From the IMG/VR virus record IMGVR_UViG_3300047189_000075, positions 1-24,914 of that record: a stretch of 24,914 nt of DNA; one strand, given 5' to 3'. The notes under the pieces are model-generated. The model was not told where the DNA came from. It made no database searches and saw nothing but the letters and a program-made list of their open reading frames with translations. The stretch's first letter is position 1. The number at the start of each line of letters is the position of its first letter. The translations under genes were made by a program, and so were the position numbers. This document shows, piece after piece, positions 14,210 through 21,557 of the stretch. The stretch is from a virus.

Positions 14210-14648
14210 CGTCTAAATCCTCTATCTTACCAGAATCAATTCCCCAGCAAGTTTCATCCCTCTCATCAAAGGTCCTTTTATAATCTTTAGTAGAAGATTG
14301 GATAGCCCCCATATCTACGATAATACCTTCCATTTGTAAAATACCATTAGCAATCTTTTCAAGGGTCTCTTTTGCTTCTTTATATCGGTCAATCCATTCA
14401 TTGGTGCTCGGCATTTTTCCTGAATACAATCCTCTCATCACATAATAAGAGGCAATATCCTCAGCCAAAGATTTTATAATAGCCGGGGTAGTCTCTAAAG
14501 CATCAAGGGCAGTTAATAAATCAGATGAGAAAGCCGCCCTTATTTCTGCATCGGCTTTAACAATAGCTTTAGCTAACAATGCAGAAGGTACTTCACTTGT
14601 TGACATATTCAAATTAGTTAAAACGTCAGTATTTTCACAAAAAGCCAT
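14202..14648 (-). CDS. Head-tail connector protein (gp36/DUF1320-like)
   Basis: 148 residues, helical. It has an N-terminal M-A-F-C-E-N-T-D-V-L-T-N-L-N, I-V-K-A-D-A-E-I-R-A-A-F, I-K-S-L-A-E-D-I-A-S-Y-Y-V-M-R-G and Y-K-E-A-K-E-T-L-E-K-I-A-N-G. The D-x-E-I-x-x-x-L/F ... L-x-x-x-A-x-D-I-A-x-Y pattern with a Y-x-x-A-x-x-x-L-x-x-I-x-x-G helix is that of Mu gp36-like connectors. These sit under the portal ring and join it to the tail. The acidic C-terminus ends D-D-D. Confidence 0.8.
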   Translation of the reverse strand: MAFCENTDVLTNLNMSTSEVPSALLAKAIVKADAEIRAAFSSDLLTALDALETTPAIIKSLAEDIASYYVMRGLYSGKMPSTNEWIDRYKEAKETLEKIANGILQMEGIIVDMGAIQSSTKDYKRTFDERDETCWGIDSGKIEDLDDD

Positions 14649-14668
14649 TTATTGCTCCCTTGTTATTA

Positions 14669-14702
14669 TTAGAGAGAGAGAACGTAATCCTCCCCCTCTA
14701 AT
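14669..14702 (-). other. Stem-loop after the major capsid gene
   Basis: Minus strand TTAGAG...CTCTAA with a purine-rich arm (GGGGGAGG) facing a CTCTCT arm pairs through several G-U wobbles. No U-tract follows (TAATAATAAC), so it is not a standard terminator. It may protect the 3' end of the capsid message or mark a processing site between the highly expressed capsid gene and the connector gene. Confidence 0.45.
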
Positions 14703-14710
14703 TTTATTTA

Positions 14711-15619
14711 TTAAGTTATAGCCGGTGATATCCTATATCCACAAGCCACAGCAACCATTTTTTCAGCTTCTATGTCGCCCACTTCAAACCAATCACTATG
14801 TCTTATTTCTATCCTTGCCCTTCTGGTTTGAAACGGTTGAGATTGGAAGGTATAACCTAAAGAGAATTTCTTTACTCCTGGTTTTGGCTCTACATAAGCC
14901 AATATGGCATTCTTGCCCCAGAGATAAGATAAAGATTCAGGCTTCCCTTCTTTGGCTGTATTATAACCAGCTTTACCGACTATTACTTTTTCTATTTCAA
15001 ATACACTGGCCATAAGTTCCGGAGTAACTACACCTTTTTGGACGTATTTAATCCGATCCAAAATCTTGGGATGATGTTTTAGCTTATCGTAAACAGCTTT
15101 TCCTAATAGTAATACATTCGGTTCTCTGAAGATCACTGCATGTATAGCATCCTTCCCAGTTTCAATATTAGCTATCGGATCAGAGGTTTCATAAACATCC
15201 CATTTAATACTTGGAGCATTGGCCGATAAATTTGCTTCTAATATATCTTTAATCCTCATCTCCAAACCTAATTGAAGGATATCAGTTAAAAATTCTACGG
15301 TATCTACTTCAAGATTTAGAGGGCTATCAGCATTATCTCTCTCTATATCATCAATTAAATCATTTAAGGCATGCTCATCGCACACATAACCATCAGTGGT
15401 TACTTTCCAATCCACAGTTTTTGACTCAGTTTTGGGAGCCCTCAAAGTTTTGGGAATTCTAAACCGATCAGCTTTATCATCATATATATAATATATATCC
15501 GATTTCTTTTTAACCGGTACAATCGGCATTAATTCTGTTCCAACATAAGCCGCATTACGGTACATTATGGAAATATTAGTTAAAATTTGATCTTTATGAA
15601 CATTTTCTACTTCTGGCAT
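14711..15619 (-). CDS. Major capsid protein
   Basis: 302 residues, within the usual range for HK97-fold capsids. It shows I-M-Y-R-N-A-A-Y-V-G-T-E-L-M-P-I-V-P-V, a long D-x-x-A-L-N-D-L-I-D-D-I-E-R spine-helix-like region, N-V-L-L-L-G-K-A-V-Y-D-K-L-K-H-H-P-K-I-L-D-R-I-K, and a C-terminal W-F-E-V-G-D-I-E-A-E-K-M-V-A-V-A-C-G-Y. The P-N-x-x-x-x-G-x-x-x-x-x-x-L-x-x-H-P pattern is characteristic of capsid proteins encoded beside Mu-type proteases. It lies between the decoration protein and the connector, the expected order. Confidence 0.85.
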   Translation of the reverse strand: MPEVENVHKDQILTNISIMYRNAAYVGTELMPIVPVKKKSDIYYIYDDKADRFRIPKTLRAPKTESKTVDWKVTTDGYVCDEHALNDLIDDIERDNADSPLNLEVDTVEFLTDILQLGLEMRIKDILEANLSANAPSIKWDVYETSDPIANIETGKDAIHAVIFREPNVLLLGKAVYDKLKHHPKILDRIKYVQKGVVTPELMASVFEIEKVIVGKAGYNTAKEGKPESLSYLWGKNAILAYVEPKPGVKKFSLGYTFQSQPFQTRRARIEIRHSDWFEVGDIEAEKMVAVACGYRISPAIT

Positions 15620-15653
15620 TTAATTTCACCTCGATTCTTTTATAAATTATTTA

Positions 15654-16040
15654 TTATGTAGCATGAGAAACAGGAGAATACATGTGAGTTATTAAAACTT
15701 CTATTATTTCATCTATTGCACCGGCAGCTTCCAGAGCTATTGCCCCAGCATACTCATCGGCAAGATCTACTACTTCACCGACTCCAGCAGCAGTAGAAGT
15801 TAAAGCTTCTCCTTCATCACAAGCTTCACCCATTACTAATTTACTCGTACCTAATACTCTTACCCTGGCAGCCTTCCCGACAACACTAGGAGCATTCTGT
15901 AAAATACCGATAGAGACTCCATTTAAACCACAAGCGACAACATCGCCATTGGCATCAAGTTTTACAAAATAATATTTCTTAGCAGTTAAGGCTTCACCAG
16001 CTTTAAAAGTTATATCTAAAGCTCCAACATCTTGAGACAT
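15654..16040 (-). CDS. Capsid decoration / head-stabilising protein (DUF2190-like)
   Basis: I chose ATG 16038-16040 because AAAAGAGG stands 8 nt upstream; the in-frame GTG three codons earlier overlaps that site. The 128-residue product is Ala/Gly/Val-rich and beta-type: I-T-F-K-A-G-E-A-L-T-A-K-K-Y-Y-F-V-K-L-D, N-G-V-S-I-G-I-L-Q-N-A, V-R-V-L-G-T-S-K-L-V. This is the pattern of small capsid decoration proteins (G-x-A-L/I-x-x-G-x-x-V-x-x-x ... G-V-x-x-x-x-A). Position between scaffold and major capsid fits. It would coat and stabilise the expanded capsid. Confidence 0.8.
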   Translation of the reverse strand: MSQDVGALDITFKAGEALTAKKYYFVKLDANGDVVACGLNGVSIGILQNAPSVVGKAARVRVLGTSKLVMGEACDEGEALTSTAAGVGEVVDLADEYAGAIALEAAGAIDEIIEVLITHMYSPVSHAT

Positions 16041-16075
16041 ATTTAACACCTCTTTTCATTTTTTATTTTATTAGA

Positions 16076-16630
16076 TTATTTTTTCTTTTCTTCAGTAGAC
16101 TCCAGAACGGCTAAGACAGCATCTCGATAGGATACGTCTTTATGCTCATCCATATACTTCTGGACCTTCTTTTCTTCTGGAGTTAATTTATCTTTGCCTT
16201 CTTCTTCTTTTTCTCCACCCTTGCTTAATTCAGCAAAAATTTTGTCAGAGAAATTAGGTTGAAGTTCGATAAATTTCTCCAGTAGTTCTCGCTGTGAAAG
16301 TTCGATTTCTTTGCTATCTACCATAAACTTGATCTTCTTCTCATCAGAAGTGGACCCTATAAGAGTCATCAAAACTTCTTTTTGTTTAGGTAGAAACCGC
16401 ATGTCTTTTTCGGAGCAGTGGGTATCAATAAAGGTTTTAATTTCAGCTTCTCTTTTTTCCTTAGAGATCTTGTTTAGTTTTCCTTCTGCTTCCTTAGCTT
16501 TTTTCTCTTCAGTTTCAAATTTAACCTTATAATCTTTATTCTCTCCTGCTTCCTTAGTAATTTTCTCAAAATCTTCCACTGCAACAAATTTCTTTCCATC
16601 GACCTCTGTTATTTTTAATCCATCAGCCAT
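16076..16630 (-). CDS. Capsid scaffold protein from an internal in-frame start (Mu Z-like)
   Basis: ATG 16628-16630 lies in frame inside the protease gene and is preceded by AAAGGAAGTG, a good ribosome site that in the longer reading encodes K-E-V. The nested product is 184 residues, highly charged and coiled-coil-like (E-E-K-K-A-K-E-A-E-G-K-L, K-R-E-A-E-I-K). It ends in a Lys/Glu-rich helix, exactly the makeup of a scaffold. In Mu the scaffold Z is likewise the C-terminal part of the I protease gene. It would direct capsid assembly and then be cleaved and lost. Confidence 0.75.
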   Translation of the reverse strand: MADGLKITEVDGKKFVAVEDFEKITKEAGENKDYKVKFETEEKKAKEAEGKLNKISKEKREAEIKTFIDTHCSEKDMRFLPKQKEVLMTLIGSTSDEKKIKFMVDSKEIELSQRELLEKFIELQPNFSDKIFAELSKGGEKEEEGKDKLTPEEKKVQKYMDEHKDVSYRDAVLAVLESTEEKKK

Positions 16631-17395
16631 AATATAAATCACTTCCTTTCTTTTTATTTTTTCTTGTTTCTCGTATATAATTAAATTAGCATTCTCATCA
16701 GCATCATATAAGGCAGCAATATCTTTTAAATTAGTTATTGCCGGTAGATCAGCACCTAAAAAGGCTATTGCTGAAAGGACCTTTTCATACTTTTTCTTAG
16801 TTGAAGGCTCAGTATAATCGTATAAAATCTCACTGGATATCCTCTTATATGCTCCGTTTTTAATCAAGTCATATAGGACCTTAGGCACTTCCTTAATATC
16901 CACTAAAATTTTATTGCCTACCTTCTTTAATTTGGTGATCCAGCCACCAGCAGGATATCCCGATTTTTGTAATAATTCCTGTTTGTCATCATGGCCTAAT
17001 TTTACTTTGGGTTTTAATTTATCGATTATTTCATTAGTACCATTTACGATATTATCCAGATCCTCATCGGTAATTTTATGCTTATTCCATTCTCCAGTAC
17101 CAAATACCTCTACATCTTTAAGCTCATAGGTCTGGGAATAGGCTTCCAAAAGTGCTAATTCCATAGTAGTTAGATTCCCCTGCTCTCCAGTTTTAACCCA
17201 GTTACCTTCTTTGTCCTTCTTCCAACCTGCTTTTTTCAATCCAGCCCAGGCAGTAGCAGCCGCTAAAGCCTCTTGGTCATCTCTATCTTTATAAGTTTCC
17301 CAAGCCGAATTAAATATATCAATCCAAGCCTTTTGGGCTTCGACTGGTAGTTTTTTTATCCCTTCCGGGATATTACTAGGATATTTGTAAGGCAT
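16076..17395 (-). CDS. ChaB-domain + Mu I-like prohead protease + scaffold polyprotein
   Basis: I chose ATG 17393-17395 (GGAGATG ribosome site 9 nt upstream) over an ATG three codons earlier; it gives 439 residues. The order is: a ChaB-like domain (about 8-65; L-P-V-E-A-Q-K-A-W-I-D-I-F-N-S-A-W, A-T-A-W-A-G-L-K-K-A-G-W); then the protease (about 75-235; E-V-F-G-T-G-E-W, K-L-G-H-D-D-K-Q with the candidate catalytic His, A-Y-K-R-I-S-S-E-I with the candidate Ser, F-L-G-A-D-L-P-A-I); then the scaffold. The protease cleaves scaffold and capsid parts during maturation. ChaB at the N-terminus is not in Mu itself; its role here is unknown. The gene overlaps the portal gene end by 20 nt. Confidence 0.82.
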   Translation of the reverse strand: MPYKYPSNIPEGIKKLPVEAQKAWIDIFNSAWETYKDRDDQEALAAATAWAGLKKAGWKKDKEGNWVKTGEQGNLTTMELALLEAYSQTYELKDVEVFGTGEWNKHKITDEDLDNIVNGTNEIIDKLKPKVKLGHDDKQELLQKSGYPAGGWITKLKKVGNKILVDIKEVPKVLYDLIKNGAYKRISSEILYDYTEPSTKKKYEKVLSAIAFLGADLPAITNLKDIAALYDADENANLIIYEKQEKIKRKEVIYIMADGLKITEVDGKKFVAVEDFEKITKEAGENKDYKVKFETEEKKAKEAEGKLNKISKEKREAEIKTFIDTHCSEKDMRFLPKQKEVLMTLIGSTSDEKKIKFMVDSKEIELSQRELLEKFIELQPNFSDKIFAELSKGGEKEEEGKDKLTPEEKKVQKYMDEHKDVSYRDAVLAVLESTEEKKK

Positions 17396-19562
17396 ATAAC
17401 TCATCTCCTTCCATATTTATAAAATTTTTAGGCTTTATAGCCATAATCCCCGCTTTCTTTTCTTTAGATATAGGGGTATATTTTTCATATATAGTTACGG
17501 GCACTAAAGTTCCTCTGCATTCATAGTGATTAGGTGGTTTACATCTTGCTAAATCAGGATCACCCTTTTCAAATACTTCTCCATCTAATCGCTCACATAT
17601 TTCGGTAGTTCTATCGTCCATGATAGAAGAGTACATAACCGCCGGGACAAATTCCCCTACTTCTGGATCATTCATCATGGCCCAGCGTCCCTCATTATAA
17701 GCATCACTAAAATTAGTTCTCACTACATTTTCAAGGTGCCAGGGAGTTAATTCTTTACCAGTTTTGATTTCTATTCCACTCGTTCCAATATATTGTTTAA
17801 AAAATCCATCTAATTGGAACATTATCTCAGGAGTACTCGCCCCACCTTTAAGGCCATTGTATAAAATTGCCTTTGCTTCTTTGAGAATATTATCCCTTAC
17901 TACTCCAGCAATCCAAAAAGATTTATTATTTAGATATTGTAAAGCCTTAGCAGGTGGTAACCCAGGAATAATATCAATAAATTTCACCTTATCTAATTCG
18001 CTGTTTACTTCTTGTTTACCATATTGCCATATCTCTTTTAACCAGTCTTGAATTTTATCCTTAAAATCTCCTACATAAGATAACTGGATTTTTTCAATCT
18101 GGGCTGCTGAATTATTTTCAATTATTTTTCTTCTGAGGATATCTTTTTTAAGGGCTTCCTTCTGCCAGTTTACAATCTCAATAAGTTCTTCTTTACATTT
18201 TGTTTCCCACTCATTTAAATTCTTTATTATTCTGGTAAAATTACATTTCTTTTCATATTGATTGGGTTGTCTTGATAGTCTAGCCTGATAATCTTCTGTA
18301 AATAATCCGCCTTTAGGTTTTGGTTCAGGTAAAACTATCCCCTCTTCTTTGGCTGGGATCTTCAAAAATCCTCTTACCCATTCCTCTTCTGGATTAATTA
18401 ACCCTGCATCAACTAACATCTTGGCAATTTCAGCTTTAGCCTTCTGGTCTTCTTTTATAAGTGATTCAAATTTAAAATAAGGATATTTAGGTTGAGGGAA
18501 GTTAAAATCTATTAATCTTTTTATGACCTGCTCCCGGATTATAGTATCTTCGGTTTCCTCCCCTAAATAATCAAGAATATAAATAAAGATATCAAAATGA
18601 GTTTTAGATAAAGCCCACGACCCTTTTTCTCCACTATCCATTAAAAGAGTACCTACCAACAAGGACCTGGCTATCATCGCGTTATTACTATCAAAAGCTT
18701 CTTTATAACCTGCATCCCCTCTCCTGGTAGCCTCTAAAAGTTCAGCTTCTAAACCTACAGGCATAACTATTGCAGTATCAGTCTGTATATTTTTTAAGAT
18801 GTCTAAATATTCATCTTGTTTAATCTTGGGAGTACCGGCAACATAACGACCTATTACAGTGGGCTGGCCAAACTTTTCTAAAAAGATATTCCAAAATCTT
18901 TGTACAATATCATTAGAAAAATAATAACGGTAGGCAGCCCTAAAATCGGACTCACCATATAAGCTATCTGCATCATCATCATTAGGATTATAGGCAAAGA
19001 TAATAAATTTATTGATAGGTAAAAGTTTATTGCCTGCTTCAATCAATCCTTCCTCTTTAATATTGCCATGCTCATCACATCCAAACATATAATTTATAGC
19101 TTTTCGCACTTTGATATTATCAATCCCGATCATCCCCTTAAATTCTCCACTGGGAATAATTTTATAATTGATTTCAGCCACAGAATAACCATCTCTCATG
19201 GCATTCCATATTTTAAGCAGGGAATTATTTATACTCCCCTTCATCTCTGAAAAGCAATGCTCTATAAATTCAGCCTGTTTTACAGCATCTTGATCATTCT
19301 CATCTTCCGGCCTAATACTCCAGGGGGTAGATAACCGGGCATGCTTTTTTAACATAAAAACAGCTTTAACCTGGCCATCCCGTTTTTGCATGGTCCTATA
19401 AATATCAAGCCCTTTTTTTCCTGCTAGATCATCTGGGTTGTAAATGGGAAGATTTTTAATTCCCCAAATATCCGTTCCAGAACTGGACATTTCGCCCATC
19501 TCTGGTTTAACTAATTTCTTTATAGTCTCTTTGGTATTTTGAAATATATTTTTTATATCCAT
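17376..19562 (-). CDS. Portal protein fused to a MuF head-morphogenesis domain
   Basis: 728 residues. Residues about 35-425 are a DUF935/Mu gp29-type portal: L-D-I-Y-R-T-M-Q-K-R-D-G-Q-V, I-W-N-A-M-R-D-G-Y-S-V-A-E-I, A-I-V-M-P-V-G-L-E-A-E-L-L-E-A, S-W-A-L-S-K-T-H. The C-terminal 250 residues are a Mu gp30/SPP1 gp7-like domain with the diagnostic Y-S-S-I-M-D-D-R-T-T-E-I-C, L-D-G-E-V-F and P-P-N-H-Y-E-C-R-G-T-L-V-P-V (near residues 643-690). In Mu these are two genes. The portal forms the DNA entry ring, and the MuF part is a minor head protein that enters with the DNA in some phages. The start ATG 19560-19562 has AAAGGGG upstream and lies downstream of a consensus promoter and a terminator-like element. 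Confidence 0.9.
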   Translation of the reverse strand: MDIKNIFQNTKETIKKLVKPEMGEMSSSGTDIWGIKNLPIYNPDDLAGKKGLDIYRTMQKRDGQVKAVFMLKKHARLSTPWSIRPEDENDQDAVKQAEFIEHCFSEMKGSINNSLLKIWNAMRDGYSVAEINYKIIPSGEFKGMIGIDNIKVRKAINYMFGCDEHGNIKEEGLIEAGNKLLPINKFIIFAYNPNDDDADSLYGESDFRAAYRYYFSNDIVQRFWNIFLEKFGQPTVIGRYVAGTPKIKQDEYLDILKNIQTDTAIVMPVGLEAELLEATRRGDAGYKEAFDSNNAMIARSLLVGTLLMDSGEKGSWALSKTHFDIFIYILDYLGEETEDTIIREQVIKRLIDFNFPQPKYPYFKFESLIKEDQKAKAEIAKMLVDAGLINPEEEWVRGFLKIPAKEEGIVLPEPKPKGGLFTEDYQARLSRQPNQYEKKCNFTRIIKNLNEWETKCKEELIEIVNWQKEALKKDILRRKIIENNSAAQIEKIQLSYVGDFKDKIQDWLKEIWQYGKQEVNSELDKVKFIDIIPGLPPAKALQYLNNKSFWIAGVVRDNILKEAKAILYNGLKGGASTPEIMFQLDGFFKQYIGTSGIEIKTGKELTPWHLENVVRTNFSDAYNEGRWAMMNDPEVGEFVPAVMYSSIMDDRTTEICERLDGEVFEKGDPDLARCKPPNHYECRGTLVPVTIYEKYTPISKEKKAGIMAIKPKNFINMEGDELYALQIS

Positions 19563-19579
19563 AAGTCCCCTTTAGAAAC

Positions 19580-19644
19580 AAAAAAGAGAGCCAAGATAAA
19601 AATGAATTAACATTTTCAAATTGGCTCTCTAAAGTGGAGCTCTA
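19580..19644 (-). terminator. GAGCTC-box terminator-like element, copy 2 (portal leader)
   Basis: Minus strand: TAGAGCTCCA (complement of 19635-19644), CTTT, AGAGAGCCAA, an inner hairpin AAAATG/CATTTT, TTGGCTCTCT and six T. The outer stem (19585-19594 with 19621-19630) is a perfect 10 bp. It lies about 15 nt downstream of the expected transcription start of the promoter at 19667-19695 and upstream of the portal ribosome site, so it is placed as a leader attenuator. Confidence 0.85.
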
Positions 19645-19666
19645 TAAACAATATTTATTTCTGTTT

Positions 19667-19695
19667 ATTATAATGCATAATTATTTTTTAGTCAA
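19667..19695 (-). promoter_or_regulatory. Consensus sigma70-type promoter upstream of portal
   Basis: Minus strand TTGACT (complement of 19690-19695), 17-nt spacer, TATAAT (complement of 19667-19672). One -35 position differs from consensus. It is the best promoter I see in the window and lies in the only sizeable gap between TerL and portal. The transcript would begin near 19660 and run straight into the terminator-like element. Confidence 0.75.
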
Positions 19696-19733
19696 ATATT
19701 TTTACTTTACATAATATAAATATAGGGTCATTA

Positions 19734-21005
19734 TTACCAGTTTTGGTCGGCGGTCAATCTCCTTCCTGCACTCTTCCCTTCTATCGGTGCTTCAGGTTCT
19801 AACATATAATAAACAGTATACATCACATAACGAATACAGGCCATAGCATGGTCAAAACCTTCCTCTGGTGCTTCTAATACATTGCCATCTTTATCCTTTC
19901 GCCTCTGGTAAACCTCTATCTCCTTTTTTACATTTACACTGCTTCTAGTTATAAATATTTTAAATTGTTGTACATAATCGATCCCCGCCAATACCGAACC
20001 CTTCCCCTTTTTCGACCCTTCTATATAAGGGAAGCCATCCCTCTTTATTTCTTCAATCTTCTCTGGCGCTTCACTATCGGCTATTATTTTATAATCATTC
20101 AACCCTAACTGATCCATTTCTTGAGATAATTCTGGTATAATCTGATGTCTTTTATAGATTAATTCATGTACCCATATCTCTTTTCTATCCAAATCTACGA
20201 TTATTTTCAGTAAGCAATTAGGATTTATAAAACCAAAGTCAAGACCACATATTGCTCTTTCCTGGGGAAATTTATCATCATCAATCATTTCCCAGTTGAT
20301 ATATATAGCATTCTCCAGCATTCCGTATCTACCTAAAGTAAATACGGTCCGCATATTGCCGGTATAGCCTTCTAACAACTTCTTATAGGCTTTATCCTCT
20401 TTGATAAAAACATTGTCTTTATAAGTAGTCCTTAACCTAGTAATATCCTCTAAGTCTTTTTTGGTCACATCAGAAAAAAATCTTAGATAAGTCCAATTAG
20501 TTTTTAATATCGGATTATAGGTCAATATGATCTGCACATAGACGTGGAATATTCCTCTTAATCTTCTGTCTAATTCCTGGAAGTCTTTTAAGTATAATTC
20601 GTTAGCTTCTTCAATCCAAATGCCAGTTATTCCTTCAATTGATTTAAGTTTCTCCGGATCATCTACTCCAGCAAACAATATCATGTTACCATTACCCTCA
20701 AAGGTAATAGTCATATCTGTCTTATTAATCTTAAATTCGCTGCTTAGTTCCCATTTATTAATATAATCTAAAAATAATTGGAATACAGATGCTCTCAGGG
20801 TCCTGGCCACTTTACGAATAATCAAAAATCGGTGACCTTCTTCGTTCATGATTCGATATAATATTTTCTGGCAGGCAAAATGGCTCTTCCCTGCCCCTGC
20901 CCCACCATATAAGATTAAATATCTTGTTTTAATATAAAGATAAGCGGCATAAATAGGGTTTAATACATTTTCAAATTGTCTTAAATCAATTATGGTTTCT
21001 TGCAT
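19734..21005 (-). CDS. Terminase large subunit (PBSX family)
   Basis: 423 residues. ATPase: Walker A G-G-A-G-A-G-K-S (34-41), Walker B I-T-G-I-W-I-E-E-A-N-E (126-136), and a coupling motif region L-T-Y-N-P (161-165). RNase-H-like nuclease: D256 in G-L-D-F-G, D310 in I-I-A-D-S-E-A-P-E, D386 in F-D-H-A-M-A-C-I-R-Y, so all three metal-binding acids are present. It cuts and pumps phage DNA into the prohead through the portal. The start overlaps the TerS stop by one base (TAATG). The length is normal for the PBSX/XtmB type. Confidence 0.95.
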   Translation of the reverse strand: MQETIIDLRQFENVLNPIYAAYLYIKTRYLILYGGAGAGKSHFACQKILYRIMNEEGHRFLIIRKVARTLRASVFQLFLDYINKWELSSEFKINKTDMTITFEGNGNMILFAGVDDPEKLKSIEGITGIWIEEANELYLKDFQELDRRLRGIFHVYVQIILTYNPILKTNWTYLRFFSDVTKKDLEDITRLRTTYKDNVFIKEDKAYKKLLEGYTGNMRTVFTLGRYGMLENAIYINWEMIDDDKFPQERAICGLDFGFINPNCLLKIIVDLDRKEIWVHELIYKRHQIIPELSQEMDQLGLNDYKIIADSEAPEKIEEIKRDGFPYIEGSKKGKGSVLAGIDYVQQFKIFITRSSVNVKKEIEVYQRRKDKDGNVLEAPEEGFDHAMACIRYVMYTVYYMLEPEAPIEGKSAGRRLTADQNW

Positions 21006-21436
21006 TATTCCTCATCATCTTTTTTCTTGCCGATAATAATAACCTTCCTAGTCTCCTCATGTTTTTCTGCCGGGTATATCCCCATTAATTTTGCTTCTTC
21101 TTTTGTTATCTCAAATATCAATCCTAAGTCAGCGATAGTAACTGTTTCCTTACTGTCGCCCCTTCCTATAATAACTTTTCTACTATAAGCCTGATCTTTT
21201 AGGTCTCTTAATTGAGCTATATGATAACTCATACCATCGTGTTTCAATTTTGCGAAATATTTTTGCCATTCTTTTCTTGCTAACTTAATATAATTATAGG
21301 CTTCCCGCTTTTCTAATCCCCAATTTTGTGCAATATATTGCAATATAAATGGATGCGGTTTCCTTCTTAATAGCAAACCAACCTGATATATTCTTTTTTG
21401 TTTTTCCGTGCTATCTACTTTATTCTCTCCTGTCAA
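21005..21436 (-). CDS. Terminase small subunit-like protein
   Basis: I place the start at TTG 21434-21436 (143 residues) with AAAGG 13 nt upstream. A GTG at 21473-21475 is also in frame, but it lies inside the right arm of the terminator-like hairpin and would need translation of its U-tract. The N-terminal third is a helix-turn-helix region (K-R-I-Y-Q-V-G-L-L-L-R-R-K-P, F-I-L-Q-Y-I-A-Q-N-W-G-L-E-K-R-E-A-Y-N-Y-I-K-L-A). Then comes a helical core, G-D-S-K-E-T-V-T-I-A-D-L, and a basic, acidic-ended tail. Such proteins recognise the packaging site and load TerL, which is the next gene. Supported mainly by HTH pattern and adjacency. Confidence 0.75.
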   Translation of the reverse strand: MTGENKVDSTEKQKRIYQVGLLLRRKPHPFILQYIAQNWGLEKREAYNYIKLARKEWQKYFAKLKHDGMSYHIAQLRDLKDQAYSRKVIIGRGDSKETVTIADLGLIFEITKEEAKLMGIYPAEKHEETRKVIIIGKKKDDEE

Positions 21437-21459
21437 TTTATTTTCACTACCTTTCGAAA

Positions 21460-21523
21460 TAAAAAAAAGAGCCACCTAAGAAGCTATAGCTTCTTCAAAT
21501 GGCTCTCTAAAAATGGAGCTCTA
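21460..21523 (-). terminator. GAGCTC-box terminator-like element, copy 3 (before TerS)
   Basis: Minus strand: TAGAGCTCCA (complement of 21514-21523), T5, AGAGAGCCA, an inner perfect 18-bp palindrome (complement of 21478-21495), TGGCTCT and eight T. The stem halves 21468-21474 and 21500-21506 are perfect complements. It separates the accessory cluster from the packaging genes. No good promoter lies just upstream here, unlike copy 2. Confidence 0.85.
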
Positions 21524-21557
21524 TGATATTTAATTGTTTAAAATCTAATCTTCCTTT

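Noticed and set aside
3586-21523. The three GAGCTC-box elements as a miniature transposable element
   Set aside because: No target-site duplications are visible, the interiors are unrelated between copies, and each sits in the same orientation at a transcript boundary with a U-tract, which fits RNA signals better.
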